Positions 8,615-18,024 are shown, counted from the stretch's first letter. The stretch is 64,000 nucleotides of DNA from Clostridia bacterium (GCA_017466685.1 JAFTTS010000045.1:1-64000); one strand, 5' to 3'. Numbers and translations are program-made. Notes: a model not told the origin generated them from the sequence alone.

Positions 8615-9550
8615 TCACAGTACAATTTCATTTTCGCGCATAAATTCTTCAACCTGCGCCGTTGTCGGAATCGAGCTTGCCGCACCTGCTTTGGTGGAAA
8701 CCAGTGCACCAACCACATTCGCATATGTGACCGCACGTACAATATCGCCTGTTTTCATATATTCAAGCGTCATCGCGGCAGAAAATGCATCGCCTGCAGC
8801 AGTTGTATCAACGGCTTCAACCTCATACGGAGCAACGACTTTCGAATATTTTCCGTCATGGATATACGCACCTCGCTCACCAAGCTTGATGACAACATAT
8901 TTCGTCTGAACCTTCTGCATAAGTACCGTTGCCGCACGCAGAGCTTCGTTGATCGTTGAAGGCATGATACCCGTCAGCGCATAGGTTTCAATTTCATTCG
9001 GCGAAATAACCTCGAGCGGACCGAGACGGTCAAGAGGATAATTACGTCTGGCAGGTCCGGCATCAATAAAGACAGGGATGTTTCTCGCCTTCGCAAACTG
9101 TGTTGCCCCAATCACCGCTTCCGTCGGAATCTCAAATTGAAGAAGCACTGCATCGGGAATACACGTCATCGCATCCTCAACATCTTCCACGGTGAGATTC
9201 GCATTCGCGCCGGGATAGACCACAATACGGTTGTTTGCGTTTTCCTCAACGATTATTGACGCAAGTCCCGTCGGCGCGTTTCTGTCGTTTATTATGAAGC
9301 GCGTATCAATTCCGCAGTCCTCATAAAGTGACATAAGTCGCTGTGCATGAGCATCGTTTCCGAGTCTTGCGCAGAAGATCGAATCCGCACCGAGTCTTGC
9401 CAGAGTTATAGCAGCGTTTGCGCCCTTTCCGCCGGGAACATAATCATAGCCGCGGCGTTCAATCAGAGTCTGACCTGCTTCGGGCATCTTGCCGACACGC
9501 ATCACAAAGTCCATATTCGCAGAGCTGACAACGAGAATTCTCTTTTGCAT
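8615..9550 (-). CDS. rbsK: PfkB-family carbohydrate kinase, ribokinase-like
   Basis: 311 residues. N-terminal 'SSANMDFVMRVGKMP' and the PfkB signature 1 'YVPGGKGANAAITLARLG', with signature 2 'DTTAAGDAFSAAMTLEYM' carrying the catalytic Asp. These strongly resemble ribokinases (ATP-dependent phosphorylation of ribose at O5), but no ribose transporter or RbsD lies nearby. Another nucleoside or sugar substrate therefore cannot be excluded. Its position between purM and ruvX suggests a nucleotide or ribose-salvage context. An AAAGGA motif precedes the ATG. Confidence 0.85.
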   Translation of the reverse strand: MQKRILVVSSANMDFVMRVGKMPEAGQTLIERRGYDYVPGGKGANAAITLARLGADSIFCARLGNDAHAQRLMSLYEDCGIDTRFIINDRNAPTGLASIIVEENANNRIVVYPGANANLTVEDVEDAMTCIPDAVLLQFEIPTEAVIGATQFAKARNIPVFIDAGPARRNYPLDRLGPLEVISPNEIETYALTGIMPSTINEALRAATVLMQKVQTKYVVIKLGERGAYIHDGKYSKVVAPYEVEAVDTTAAGDAFSAAMTLEYMKTGDIVRAVTYANVVGALVSTKAGAASSIPTTAQVEEFMRENEIVL

Positions 9551-9595
9551 TCAAAACATCCTTTCTCCAGAGTTTCTTAAAAAGCAATATCTAAA

Positions 9596-10762
9596 TTAAT
9601 ATTCGTAAGTATTACCGCCGTCGATTATTGTAACGTGGTTCTTACCGTCACCGGAAGCCTCACAGTGTCCGACGATCTTCGCTTCAACACCATACTTCTC
9701 TGCAGCCGCAATAATAAACTGTGCGTCAGCCGCATCGCAGTAAAGCTCCATTCTGTGTCCCATATTGAACACCTGATACATTTCTTTATCGCCAATGTCG
9801 GAGTTCTTCTTGATAGCGGCAAAAAGCGGAGGTGTATCAAAAAGATTATCCTTAATATAATGAATACCCGAGCCGAAGTTTTTACACTTTGCCTGTCCGC
9901 CGCCGGTACAGTGGATCATACCGTGTACAGCCGAACGCTTTGTGTCGAGTATCTCCTTGATGATTGGAGCATATGTACGTGTTGGCGAAAGAATAGCATC
10001 AATTGCAGTAACGTCGGTTCCGGGGAGAATATCGTTAACGCCGTATGTACCGCAGTAAACCTTGGAATTATCGATGGTGTTCGAGTATGTTTCGGGATAC
10101 TTCGCCGCATATTCATGAGAAAGCATGAGGTGACGTGCCGCAGTCAGACCGTTCGAGCCCATACCTGCGTTGTACGCCTTTTCGTAGGTCGCCTTACCGT
10201 AAGAAGCAAGACCAACAATAACGTCGCCTGCCTTGATATTGTCACAGTCGATAACGTCACTGCGTTTCATTCTGACAAAGAAGGTAGAGTCAACGATAAG
10301 AGTTGAAACAAGGTCACCAACGTCCGCAGTCTCACCGCCCGACATCGTGATTCCGACGCCGTAGCCTTTAAGCATCTCACAGAAATCGGTGTAACCGTCG
10401 ATAACCGCCTTGATAGCCTCACCGTTTACGCGATGAGCATTTCTTCCGATGGTGTTTGAAAGCACGAAGCCGTCCGTCGCACCGATACAGAGAAGATCAT
10501 CAAGGTTCATTACAACGGAATCCTGCGCGATATTGTAGAACGCGGAAAGATCACCCGTTTCCTTATATTTGATGTAAGCAAGCGAGGATTTTGTTCCGGC
10601 ACCGTCGGCGTGCATAGCCGCACAGTATTCGGGATCACCGCAGGGATCGGGAATTATCTTACAGAATGCACCGGCGAAAACACCCTTGTCCTGCTTTGAA
10701 ATTGCACTGTGTACCTCGTCTTTGGTGGCAGAAACGCCACGGGATAAATAAGCGTCAGACAT
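9596..10762 (-). CDS. purM: Phosphoribosylformylglycinamidine cyclo-ligase (AIR synthase), long form
   Basis: 388 residues, longer than the roughly 340-350 of the common bacterial PurM. It matches the long form I associate with Bacteroidota and some Clostridia. Motifs are 'YLSRGVSATKDEVHSAI', 'MHADGAGTKSSLAYIKYKE', 'TMSGGETADVGD', 'GLASYGKATYEK', and a C-terminal PurM domain with 'HCTGGGQAKC'. It would close FGAM to AIR in purine synthesis using ATP. No other pur gene is nearby, which is unusual as purM normally sits in a pur operon. Function is inferred from family; an AIR-synthase-related protein with another role is possible. Confidence 0.85.
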   Translation of the reverse strand: MSDAYLSRGVSATKDEVHSAISKQDKGVFAGAFCKIIPDPCGDPEYCAAMHADGAGTKSSLAYIKYKETGDLSAFYNIAQDSVVMNLDDLLCIGATDGFVLSNTIGRNAHRVNGEAIKAVIDGYTDFCEMLKGYGVGITMSGGETADVGDLVSTLIVDSTFFVRMKRSDVIDCDNIKAGDVIVGLASYGKATYEKAYNAGMGSNGLTAARHLMLSHEYAAKYPETYSNTIDNSKVYCGTYGVNDILPGTDVTAIDAILSPTRTYAPIIKEILDTKRSAVHGMIHCTGGGQAKCKNFGSGIHYIKDNLFDTPPLFAAIKKNSDIGDKEMYQVFNMGHRMELYCDAADAQFIIAAAEKYGVEAKIVGHCEASGDGKNHVTIIDGGNTYEY

Positions 10763-10818
10763 TTTTATATCTCCTTTTGAATATATATTTTAAATTTATT
10801 GTAAATCAAGCCGTAAAT

Positions 10819-11364
10819 TTAAAGCTCGATCTGCATTGCATCGGTTGAATTGGGATAGCAGGTGACATCCAGGATCCGCTGATTTGCACTGCCGCGGAAT
10901 TTTAGTGTAAGATCACGCTTTGCATCAACATACCGTCCGTCAACAAGATAATTCGTCTCGGATAAAAGCTCATGAACAGACGGCTCGGTTTCACATTTTT
11001 TCAGAAGCTGTTCGTATGTAAAACCGCTGTAGGTCATTATATCAAGTCCCCGGTCACGCGCTTTTTTCGCGATAACGGCAAGCTCGTGTCCCCATAAAAA
11101 CGGTTCACCGCCGCTGAACGTAAGTCCTTTAATAAGCGGATTTTTGCAGATGTCGCGCCAAAGCTTATCTGTCGTTGTCAGCTTTCCGCCCGAATACGAA
11201 TGCGACTCGGGATTGTGACAGTTATAACACTTGTGCGGACAGCCCTGCGTGAATATCACGTACCGAAGCTGCGGCCCGTCAACGATCGATTCGCGAACAA
11301 CACCAAACAGTCGTATCGGCAGGCTTTCGATCGGCTCGTCATTGCCGAAATTTCTCTGTAACAT
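10819..11364 (-). CDS. nrdG: Anaerobic ribonucleoside-triphosphate reductase activating protein
   Basis: 181 residues, radical SAM. The cluster motif is 'FTQGCPHKCYNCHNPESH' (CX3CX2C), followed by 'LTFSGGEPFLWGHELA', the GGEP-type SAM-binding motif. It installs the glycyl radical on NrdD with SAM and a 4Fe-4S cluster, allowing dNTP synthesis without oxygen. The partner nrdD is not in the window. It lies 14 bp downstream of the small membrane protein gene and 56 bp upstream of purM, so these genes may be cotranscribed. Confidence 0.93.
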   Translation of the reverse strand: MLQRNFGNDEPIESLPIRLFGVVRESIVDGPQLRYVIFTQGCPHKCYNCHNPESHSYSGGKLTTTDKLWRDICKNPLIKGLTFSGGEPFLWGHELAVIAKKARDRGLDIMTYSGFTYEQLLKKCETEPSVHELLSETNYLVDGRYVDAKRDLTLKFRGSANQRILDVTCYPNSTDAMQIEL

Positions 11365-11378
11365 TTTTTATAATTCCT

Positions 11379-11654
11379 TTATAAAACAAGATTTATCACC
11401 GTCGCCGTTATAAGAAGAAGCGCGATAACAATAAGACTGATAATGCGGATAAGCGCGGTAATACCCGGCTCTCTTCCCTCTCGCTTGTCTTTTCTGTAAG
11501 CGATAATATCAATCACCGAAAGTATCACCATAGCAAGCGACATAAGCGGAAGAACATAATTTGCCGCCGTAGCTTCATCGGTGAAACGAGCAAAAAGTGC
11601 CGCCGCCAAAAGAAGCACCGCCGTTACCATACCGTAGATCTTCAGCTTACTCAT
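11379..11654 (-). CDS. Small three-helix membrane protein, unknown function
   Basis: 91 residues with three predicted transmembrane helices (about residues 7-24, 32-52 and 67-90) and a charged cytoplasmic loop 'YRKDKREGREPG'. I do not recognise a family. Its start overlaps the 3' end of the large anchored protein gene by 8 bp, so translational coupling and functional association with that protein are likely. Confidence 0.7.
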   Translation of the reverse strand: MSKLKIYGMVTAVLLLAAALFARFTDEATAANYVLPLMSLAMVILSVIDIIAYRKDKREGREPGITALIRIISLIVIALLLITATVINLVL

Positions 11655-14600
11655 CGGTCTCCTCCCTCTTGCGACTCAACAACACGATAACAATCACCGT
11701 TATGGCAGCGACTATGATACCGCCACCGATCCACATGAATTTTTCATAATCGGGTTCGGAATCGGGTGACTGCCGTTTCTCACGTGACTGCTCAATAACA
11801 TCAGCCAGCGATTCATCGTTATATACGCTCGAAAGTCCGTCAAGCGATTTAACAGACAGCGAGGAGGACTGTATCTCTCCACCACCGACAAGTATCTGCA
11901 AGCCGTCAACAGAATCCGCATTTTCAAAATTAGTGCCAACATCAATATAAAGAGTTGTCCATTCGCCCTGATTGACCTCGCCGAGTGCTTCAAATCGTTC
12001 CCCCCCGGCAAAGAGAACCACCTTCACGGGAACGGGAATTACTATCGTCGGGCTGACCTTGGTAACCTTTATCGTAAGCTCAAGGATCGGAGTCAGAGAA
12101 AAGTCCTCGGGATACTCAAAGCTATGGAAAATACCCATCCAACCGGGATTTCCGCCATCGCCGTAAAGTGAACCGTCAAGCGGTGCCGACAAAACATTTC
12201 CCGTATCGCTGACTATCCTCAGTGACTTCGAAAAATATCCCGGCTTAATGTCTCCGATGCTCGAAGTTCCGCTGAACGTATAATATGAGAAGCGTCCCCG
12301 TACATTTTCTGGCGCAGTCACGGTTGCCGCGGCAGAGGTGAGCAGCTTGTTCTTTAACTTACCCGAGTCATAATTCGGAAAAAGATCAAAAAAGCTTTCA
12401 ACCTCAAGGCGTGTTGCCACCTCATCCGTAACGCTCGACGAACGGTCCGTGTCTATAAGCCGTACCGCCTCTGTGATACCGTTATTGTAAGCGGCTGTGC
12501 AGGCAATGTAAGCGTCAACCTTGTCGTCAAAGAGTGCCATATAGTATCCGAGGGCAAAACTTTCAAGCTTTTCCTCATCGCTCACAACCGAAACCGTATA
12601 AACAGAATCGCAGAATATAATATGCTTGCCGGAGCAGTTATTGTTTCGGAGGATATCCTTGATGGACGTACAGTCTTTTGTGTCAATATATTCCGAGGTC
12701 TCATCCTTACCAACGCGGTATATTCTTTCGATGGCAACCTCCCATGGAAACTGTCCGTATGCCTCGGTCTCTCCGATAAGTAAGGGGAGATACTCTGTAA
12801 GATCTGTCTCATCGGAGCGCAGACCGTTATCCGAGATAAGAAGATCGGTCAGTGAAACATACACCTTCGCCGAGGGATTGACCGCCGCAAGATTCATATA
12901 GATACTGCGAAGATTATATGCAGTGTATCTTACCGCGTCACGAAGCGATTCACCCTCTGCGATAATATTCTCGCCGAAGCCGTACACAACGCCGATAACG
13001 CGTCCGCCACGACACCAGTTTTCGGCTGTGTATGCACCGAGTGCGGCGATATATTCGGTGCCGTCATCTGCCTTTATCATCTTGGCATAGTTGATATAAT
13101 CATCCGCACTGTAAGTCGCGTAAAGCTCGTCGGCATATCCGTGTGACCAGCCGCTAAAACGAAGCAGGACTTGTACACCGGCATCGGAAAGGACGGTTAT
13201 CTTCTGCGAAAGAGAATCAAGATAGGTTTCATTCAGATAATACGCCTTACCGTTGTAAATATACTGAAAGCCCTCACTCTTGTTAACAAACGCAAGCTGA
13301 GTGTCAACCTCAAGCAAGGTGACACCGACATCAAGATCACCGATAAGTGAAATATCAGGCGTGAAAAATCCCTTTTCATCGGCAGAAAACGCAGTTGCTT
13401 CACCTGCACGCTTTTCGGGATTACTTAAATAGAACGGCTTATCAATCAGGGTATATCCGCCGCCTTCATGCAGGATAACGGCAAGAAAACGGCTGTGCAG
13501 TGCGTGTTTATTGCTGCTTGATATTTTCCATTTCAAATCAAAGCGTGCGCTCATAAGTCCCGTAACGATCGGTGTTTTTGAAAGAAGCTCATCGTCGCTC
13601 GGAAGGTCAGCACTGTCCCAGGCATATATCGCGATCTGTCCCGATTGGTTTGCGATTGCGATCTCGCTGTCAACCTCGCCGATAAAGCTTACCGTAACAA
13701 AATCGTCATTAATGTAACACGAGCTGATCTTTCCGCACGTTACATAATCGTCCGCCTTATACTGCACCGTGGGTGTTATGGATAAAAGCTCAACACTTCC
13801 CGTCCCTGCTTCAAAAACAAGCCTTATACTGTGAAGCATGGAAATATCACCGACGTGTGCATAGAGATACTGTGCATCCTCACCCTTTGACATCGGCACA
13901 ACAACGCTCTTGTCCTCACTGTTCACCTGCGTATCCGAGGTGGAATAATAAAGCGTAAAGCTGTCGGATTCGCTTTTATTGATAAGCTTTATACGGAGCG
14001 TATTGGCGTCCAAAATCCCCTCAGGCAGTGAAACATCCGCCTCAAGCTGCATATCCTCCGTTTGCGATGACACCATCAGTATGCTCTTTTTTTCAGGAGA
14101 AAACGACGCTGTACCGCCCGTTACCGAATAAACATCAAACATAAACCGTTCGGTCAGTTCACGGTCGATCATCTCGTCGGCATAAACACTGTCAATATAA
14201 AAATTGTATACGCCCGTCTGCGGCAGAGTTGTGTCAATCGTAACCTCTATCTGCGCTGACACAATATCGCTTCGTCCGTTCCACATACCGATATCAACAG
14301 AAACGGTATTCCACTGTCCGCCCGTGATAAGACCGAGCTGCTTTACGGTGTCTCCTTCGCTCGTGGCAAGTATCAGTCGGGTGTAATAAACGGCATTGGG
14401 ATCGGGAGCATAAAGCGGAACATATATGTCATATTTTATCTTGCGGTACTTTGAGAGGTCAAGGCTCTCCTCAAATTTCACCAAAACCGAGCGCATATCA
14501 CCGGCATCCCCCCATCGGGATGTAACCTCAAGCAAGGAGCGTTCCTCGCCGCCAAGGGTGAGCGTTCTGCGGCGTGCCGTGTAAACATTTTCATAAGGAG

Positions 14601-14754
14601 TGAAGCCATCGGAGGAAGCCCCAAAGTCGGCGATAGTATATACATCCCCGGGTTCTGCAAAAGCGGTAACGCCAAACATTAAAGCAGTCAGTATAAGCAT
14701 AAAAATGAACACAAAGCCATACCGCAAACGTCCGATTTTTCCCGCGTTTTTCAC
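11647..14754 (-). CDS. Large secreted, C-terminally anchored DUF5722-like protein
   Basis: 1035 residues from a GTG start with GGAGG 9 nt upstream. There is a signal peptide (about 1-33, ending 'VTAFAEPGD'), and a C-terminal transmembrane helix ('WIGGGIIVAAITVIVIVLL') with an RKRE stop-transfer tail. Residues of about 30-450 look beta-rich and carbohydrate-binding-module-like. The centre (about 460-800) resembles DUF5722, a TIM-barrel-like glycosidase-related domain: 'YNGKAYYLNETYLDSLSQ' and 'VLLRFSGWSHGYADELY'. A second beta-rich module follows (about 850-970). It probably binds or cleaves a polysaccharide at the cell surface. The DUF5722 call is from memory of the family pattern. Confidence 0.72.
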   Translation of the reverse strand: MKNAGKIGRLRYGFVFIFMLILTALMFGVTAFAEPGDVYTIADFGASSDGFTPYENVYTARRRTLTLGGEERSLLEVTSRWGDAGDMRSVLVKFEESLDLSKYRKIKYDIYVPLYAPDPNAVYYTRLILATSEGDTVKQLGLITGGQWNTVSVDIGMWNGRSDIVSAQIEVTIDTTLPQTGVYNFYIDSVYADEMIDRELTERFMFDVYSVTGGTASFSPEKKSILMVSSQTEDMQLEADVSLPEGILDANTLRIKLINKSESDSFTLYYSTSDTQVNSEDKSVVVPMSKGEDAQYLYAHVGDISMLHSIRLVFEAGTGSVELLSITPTVQYKADDYVTCGKISSCYINDDFVTVSFIGEVDSEIAIANQSGQIAIYAWDSADLPSDDELLSKTPIVTGLMSARFDLKWKISSSNKHALHSRFLAVILHEGGGYTLIDKPFYLSNPEKRAGEATAFSADEKGFFTPDISLIGDLDVGVTLLEVDTQLAFVNKSEGFQYIYNGKAYYLNETYLDSLSQKITVLSDAGVQVLLRFSGWSHGYADELYATYSADDYINYAKMIKADDGTEYIAALGAYTAENWCRGGRVIGVVYGFGENIIAEGESLRDAVRYTAYNLRSIYMNLAAVNPSAKVYVSLTDLLISDNGLRSDETDLTEYLPLLIGETEAYGQFPWEVAIERIYRVGKDETSEYIDTKDCTSIKDILRNNNCSGKHIIFCDSVYTVSVVSDEEKLESFALGYYMALFDDKVDAYIACTAAYNNGITEAVRLIDTDRSSSVTDEVATRLEVESFFDLFPNYDSGKLKNKLLTSAAATVTAPENVRGRFSYYTFSGTSSIGDIKPGYFSKSLRIVSDTGNVLSAPLDGSLYGDGGNPGWMGIFHSFEYPEDFSLTPILELTIKVTKVSPTIVIPVPVKVVLFAGGERFEALGEVNQGEWTTLYIDVGTNFENADSVDGLQILVGGGEIQSSSLSVKSLDGLSSVYNDESLADVIEQSREKRQSPDSEPDYEKFMWIGGGIIVAAITVIVIVLLSRKREETDE

Positions 14755-14865
14755 CGATGCATACCTCCATAATATAACAATAAAATATATATAATTATAT
14801 TATATCATTTTTTTCTGAAAAAAGCAAATGTTTTTTTGAATTTCATACAAATTTTCGATAGACTG

Positions 14866-14894
14866 TTGTAATAACGCAAAAACTATGGTATAAT
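14866..14894 (+). promoter_or_regulatory. Sigma-A promoter for metA
   Basis: TTGTAA (14866-14871), 17-bp spacer, TATAAT (14889-14894). The leader to the metA ATG is only about 60 nt, which leaves no room for a SAM riboswitch or T-box. Confidence 0.75.
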
Positions 14895-14960
14895 AGTTGC
14901 AATCGATAGCGAAGGCTTCTATTTTTGAAAGCCGAATATTACTGTAACAAGGAGACAAAA

Positions 14961-15884
14961 ATGCCTATTAAAATACCGCAGGGACTTCCTGCCGCAGAAA
15001 CTCTTGAAGGCGAAAATATATTTGTAATGAGTGATTTTCGCGCCGAGCATCAGGATATACGTCCACTGAAGATCGCGGTGCTCAATCTGATGCCGACCAA
15101 GATCACCACCGAAACACAGCTCATACGCCTTCTCTCAAACAGCTCGCTGCAGATAGAGATCACCCTGCTCCAGACCGCAACACACCGTTCAACTCACACC
15201 TCTGAAGAACATATGAAGGCCTTTTATAAAAACTTTGACGACATAAGAGGCGAAAACTTCGACGGACTTATCATCACAGGTGCACCGGTTGAAAACCTCG
15301 ATTTCCACGACGTTACATACTGGGATGAGCTCTGTGACATCATGGAATGGTCGAAGACACACGTTTTTTCAACGCTTCACATCTGTTGGGCGGCACAGGC
15401 AGGACTGCATTATCATTACGGCGTTAACAAGCATCCGCTCGATAAAAAGATGTTCGGCGTTTTCGATCACTATGCACTCCGTCCAAACCATCCGATCGTA
15501 CGCGGCTTTGACGAGGTATTCAAAGCACCGCACTCACGTCACACGGGTATCGCCGAAAGTGAAATAACCAAGGTGAGCGAGCTTGAGCTTATCGCAAGAA
15601 GTGACATCGCAGGTCCTTATATTATCGCCGCAAAAAATTCGCGTATGCTTTTTGTAACGGGACATTCGGAATATGATTATGACACCCTTTCAAAGGAATA
15701 TTTCCGTGACGTTGACAAGGGACTTGAGATCGAGCTTCCGTATAACTATTTCCCGAACAACGATCCGCAAAGACGTCCTCCGAACGTGTGGCGCGGACAC
15801 TCCAACCTGTTATTCTCCAATTGGCTTAACTATTTTGTATATCAGAACACACCGTACGATCTTGACGACCTTTCAAAAGCGTAA
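14961..15884 (+). CDS. metA: Homoserine O-acetyltransferase (MetA fold)
   Basis: 307 residues from the ATG at 14961 with AAGGAG upstream. The catalytic Cys is C142 in '[18 protein letters not shown]', with the later His and Glu residues in place ('[13 protein letters not shown]'). Residue 111 is Glu ('[10 protein letters not shown]'), the residue that selects acetyl-CoA in the Bacillus cereus enzyme, whereas Gly111 gives succinyl-CoA in E. coli. I therefore call it an acetyltransferase, despite frequent annotation of the family as succinyltransferase. It starts methionine synthesis from homoserine. It is monocistronic with its own promoter and terminator. Confidence 0.93.
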   Translation: MPIKIPQGLPAAETLEGENIFVMSDFRAEHQDIRPLKIAVLNLMPTKITTETQLIRLLSNSSLQIEITLLQTATHRSTHTSEEHMKAFYKNFDDIRGENFDGLIITGAPVENLDFHDVTYWDELCDIMEWSKTHVFSTLHICWAAQAGLHYHYGVNKHPLDKKMFGVFDHYALRPNHPIVRGFDEVFKAPHSRHTGIAESEITKVSELELIARSDIAGPYIIAAKNSRMLFVTGHSEYDYDTLSKEYFRDVDKGLEIELPYNYFPNNDPQRRPPNVWRGHSNLLFSNWLNYFVYQNTPYDLDDLSKA

Positions 15885-15910
15885 ATATTTTTTCACACTT
15901 TGCAAACACT

Positions 15911-15949
15911 AATACTGCGGGCGAAATAAACCGCGGTATTTTTATTTTT
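15911..15949 (+). terminator. Intrinsic terminator after metA
   Basis: AATACTGCGG and CCGCGGTATT pair with one G-U wobble across a 10-nt loop, followed by TTTTTATTTTT. Confidence 0.85.
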
Positions 15950-15961
15950 GGAAGTGATATC

Positions 15962-16387
15962 ATGGATAAAAACGAAGCCTTACTTCAGGAAATTTATAAA
16001 AACACAACAATGGGCGGTGACGCGCTTATTGACCTTATGGACAAAACTCAGAATCCGGAAATGCGTACCGAAATGACACGTGAGCTTGAGCGATACCGTG
16101 AATACTCATCACGTGCAACAAATCTGCTCGCCGAGAGAGGACTCAAGCCCGAGGAACCGGGTATGATGGCAAAGGCAGGCAGTAAGATCGGTATGGCGTT
16201 CAACACCATGCTCGACACAACGACCTCGCACATCGCCGAAATGATGATAAACGGCGCAACAATGGGTATTATCAACATCGAAAAGCAGTTCAACGAAAAC
16301 AATCCCACCGGTGAAGCACGCAAGCTCGCCGAGGAGGTTCTCGATTTTGAAAAAAGCACCGCCGATAATTTAGCGAGATTTCTTTGA
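15962..16387 (+). CDS. Small helical, possibly ferritin-like protein of unknown function
   Basis: 141 residues, almost all alpha-helical and Met-rich in the middle ('MMAKAGSKIGMAFNTML', 'SHIAEMMINGATMGI'). The length and helix pattern resemble DUF2383-like four-helix bundles found in Clostridia; I cannot assign a role. The metal-ligand spacing of true ferritins is not clear by eye. Its start is a few bases past the metA terminator, so it either has a promoter overlapping that hairpin or depends on read-through. Confidence 0.7.
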   Translation: MDKNEALLQEIYKNTTMGGDALIDLMDKTQNPEMRTEMTRELERYREYSSRATNLLAERGLKPEEPGMMAKAGSKIGMAFNTMLDTTTSHIAEMMINGATMGIINIEKQFNENNPTGEARKLAEEVLDFEKSTADNLARFL

Positions 16388-16411
16388 GTTTCCCTTTTAG
16401 CAAAAAAACAA

Positions 16412-16440
16412 TGGTATCCGCATATTATGTGCAGATACCA
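16412..16440. terminator. Bidirectional terminator between two convergent genes
   Basis: TGGTATC and GATACCA arms (16412-16418, 16434-16440) with further inner pairing, an A-run on the left and a T-run on the right. It serves the small helical protein gene and the M56/M23 gene. Confidence 0.75.
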
Positions 16441-16449
16441 CATTTTTTA

Positions 16450-18024
16450 TTACTTGGCAAATAATGCTTCCGGATCAAGATATGCGCCGTCTTTGATCAT
16501 GGCAAATCCGAGATTCGGACCTGTCACTTCGCCCGTGCTTCCGACTGCTCCGATCTTTTCACCGCTCGCAACCTCATCTCCGATAGAGACAAGTGACTTT
16601 TCAAGATGGTGATAAAGCGTTATCCATCCGTCGCCGTGATCGACTTCGATAAAGTTACCCACCGACGGATTATATCCGCAGTTTGTGACTTTACCGTCTG
16701 CCGCGACGAAAACATCCGCACCGAGTGCCGCAGAAACGTTCACTCCGTTATTGAATATAACTACTCCGAACGGATTTGTGCGGCTGCCGAAATGACCTGT
16801 TATCTCGCCGTATTCGGCAAGTGGGCAGGAAAACTCAAGCACAGAGATTGGCTGGGAAGACTCAAGTATAACACCCTCAAGCTCACATTCAACATCGTCG
16901 ATATAAATATCCTCAACAGTCGTCACTTCATAGAGCATCTCCACGGTCGTTTCATCATAGATGTTATCCACGTAAACAGACGGTTCTTCCCCGATTTCAA
17001 TTTTACTGTCAGCAGGTGTCTCTTTCACGTCCTCAACCTCGATCTCAACAGACAGATCCTCCGTTTCCTCGGGTTCGACGAATGTTGTCACAACCTCTGA
17101 TTCTGTTTCATTTTCAGGCTTGCTGTCTGCTTCAACCGCCGTTACACTTATAAAGAAAACCGTCATCATTGAAAGTATAAGTCCTGCGCCAATAAAGCTG
17201 CATATTGTTATTTTTTTCGATTTCATAATAAATTCAATCCTTTCATTCAGCACCGGCGCACCGAATGAGCAAACCGCCTCTGTCATGCGAACCTCTTCTG
17301 CGGCAATAAGGCAAAGCGCATAATCATAGTTACTCGTCCCACCGCTTAAAACCGTCTCGTCGCACGCAAGCTCAATATCACGATTTGCAAGCTGCCACAT
17401 AACCCATACAAGCGGATTACACCAATTAAGGCAGACCGCTGCGGCAATAAGCCATTTAACAAGCTGATCTGCGCATTTGATGTGCTGCTTTTCATGGGCA
17501 ATTATCAGCTCAAGTCGGGAAATATCGAGCGCGAGCATTTGTGACGGAATAAATATGATCGGGCGAAAAACTCCGCAGGAAAACGGCACACCTGCACCGT
17601 CCCCGTATCGTACATCCGCTCCACACCTACAAATCTCATATTTTTCGCTGACAGGCTCGGCATGAAGTGCGATTTTTCTCATTCGTACATACGCCGATAT
17701 TAAAAATCCTGCGCTGATTACCGTTCCGAGTGCAAGGACTGATTTTATGATCACATCAAAGTCAAAATGAGCTGCTTCAGGCGCAGTGGCATCCCCCTGA
17801 TATACCGCATCCGACGCATCGATATACACCGTTTGCGTAGGATTTGCAGGCTGCTCTACTTCGATCTCTATTTCAAAATTAAATGAAAAAGGTATAAGAA
17901 ACCGAAGTGCCGCAAGTATCCAGAGAAGGCGAAAACAGCGTTTGGGCAGCCGCTTCAAAAGAAACAACCGCAGCACTATGATGACAAGTATCATCACACT
18001 TGCGCTGATTGCCGACGTAATCAT
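16450..18024 (-). CDS. BlaR1-type M56 peptidase with C-terminal degenerate M23 (LytM) domain
   Basis: 524 residues. The N-terminal part is a BlaR1/MecR1-like M56 membrane peptidase with several helices and the zinc motif 'LIIAHEKQHIKC' (H177, E178, H181). A helix near residue 275 and a Glu-rich linker (about 295-385) lead to an extracellular M23 domain (about 400-524). In that domain all three expected zinc ligands are replaced: the HxxxD pair is N425/N429 ('FNNGVN'), and the distal His is G506 ('TGPNLGF'). Only H473 of the two catalytic His remains. The domain is likely a binding sensor rather than an enzyme. It overlaps blaI by 4 bp (ATGA), so the pair should form a signal-repressor unit responding to the cell wall. 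Confidence 0.9.
   Translation of the reverse strand: MITSAISASVMILVIIVLRLFLLKRLPKRCFRLLWILAALRFLIPFSFNFEIEIEVEQPANPTQTVYIDASDAVYQGDATAPEAAHFDFDVIIKSVLALGTVISAGFLISAYVRMRKIALHAEPVSEKYEICRCGADVRYGDGAGVPFSCGVFRPIIFIPSQMLALDISRLELIIAHEKQHIKCADQLVKWLIAAAVCLNWCNPLVWVMWQLANRDIELACDETVLSGGTSNYDYALCLIAAEEVRMTEAVCSFGAPVLNERIEFIMKSKKITICSFIGAGLILSMMTVFFISVTAVEADSKPENETESEVVTTFVEPEETEDLSVEIEVEDVKETPADSKIEIGEEPSVYVDNIYDETTVEMLYEVTTVEDIYIDDVECELEGVILESSQPISVLEFSCPLAEYGEITGHFGSRTNPFGVVIFNNGVNVSAALGADVFVAADGKVTNCGYNPSVGNFIEVDHGDGWITLYHHLEKSLVSIGDEVASGEKIGAVGSTGEVTGPNLGFAMIKDGAYLDPEALFAK

Noticed and set aside
14755-14960. SAM riboswitch or T-box before metA
   Set aside because: The leader after the TATAAT is about 60 nt, with no hairpin-plus-terminator layout.
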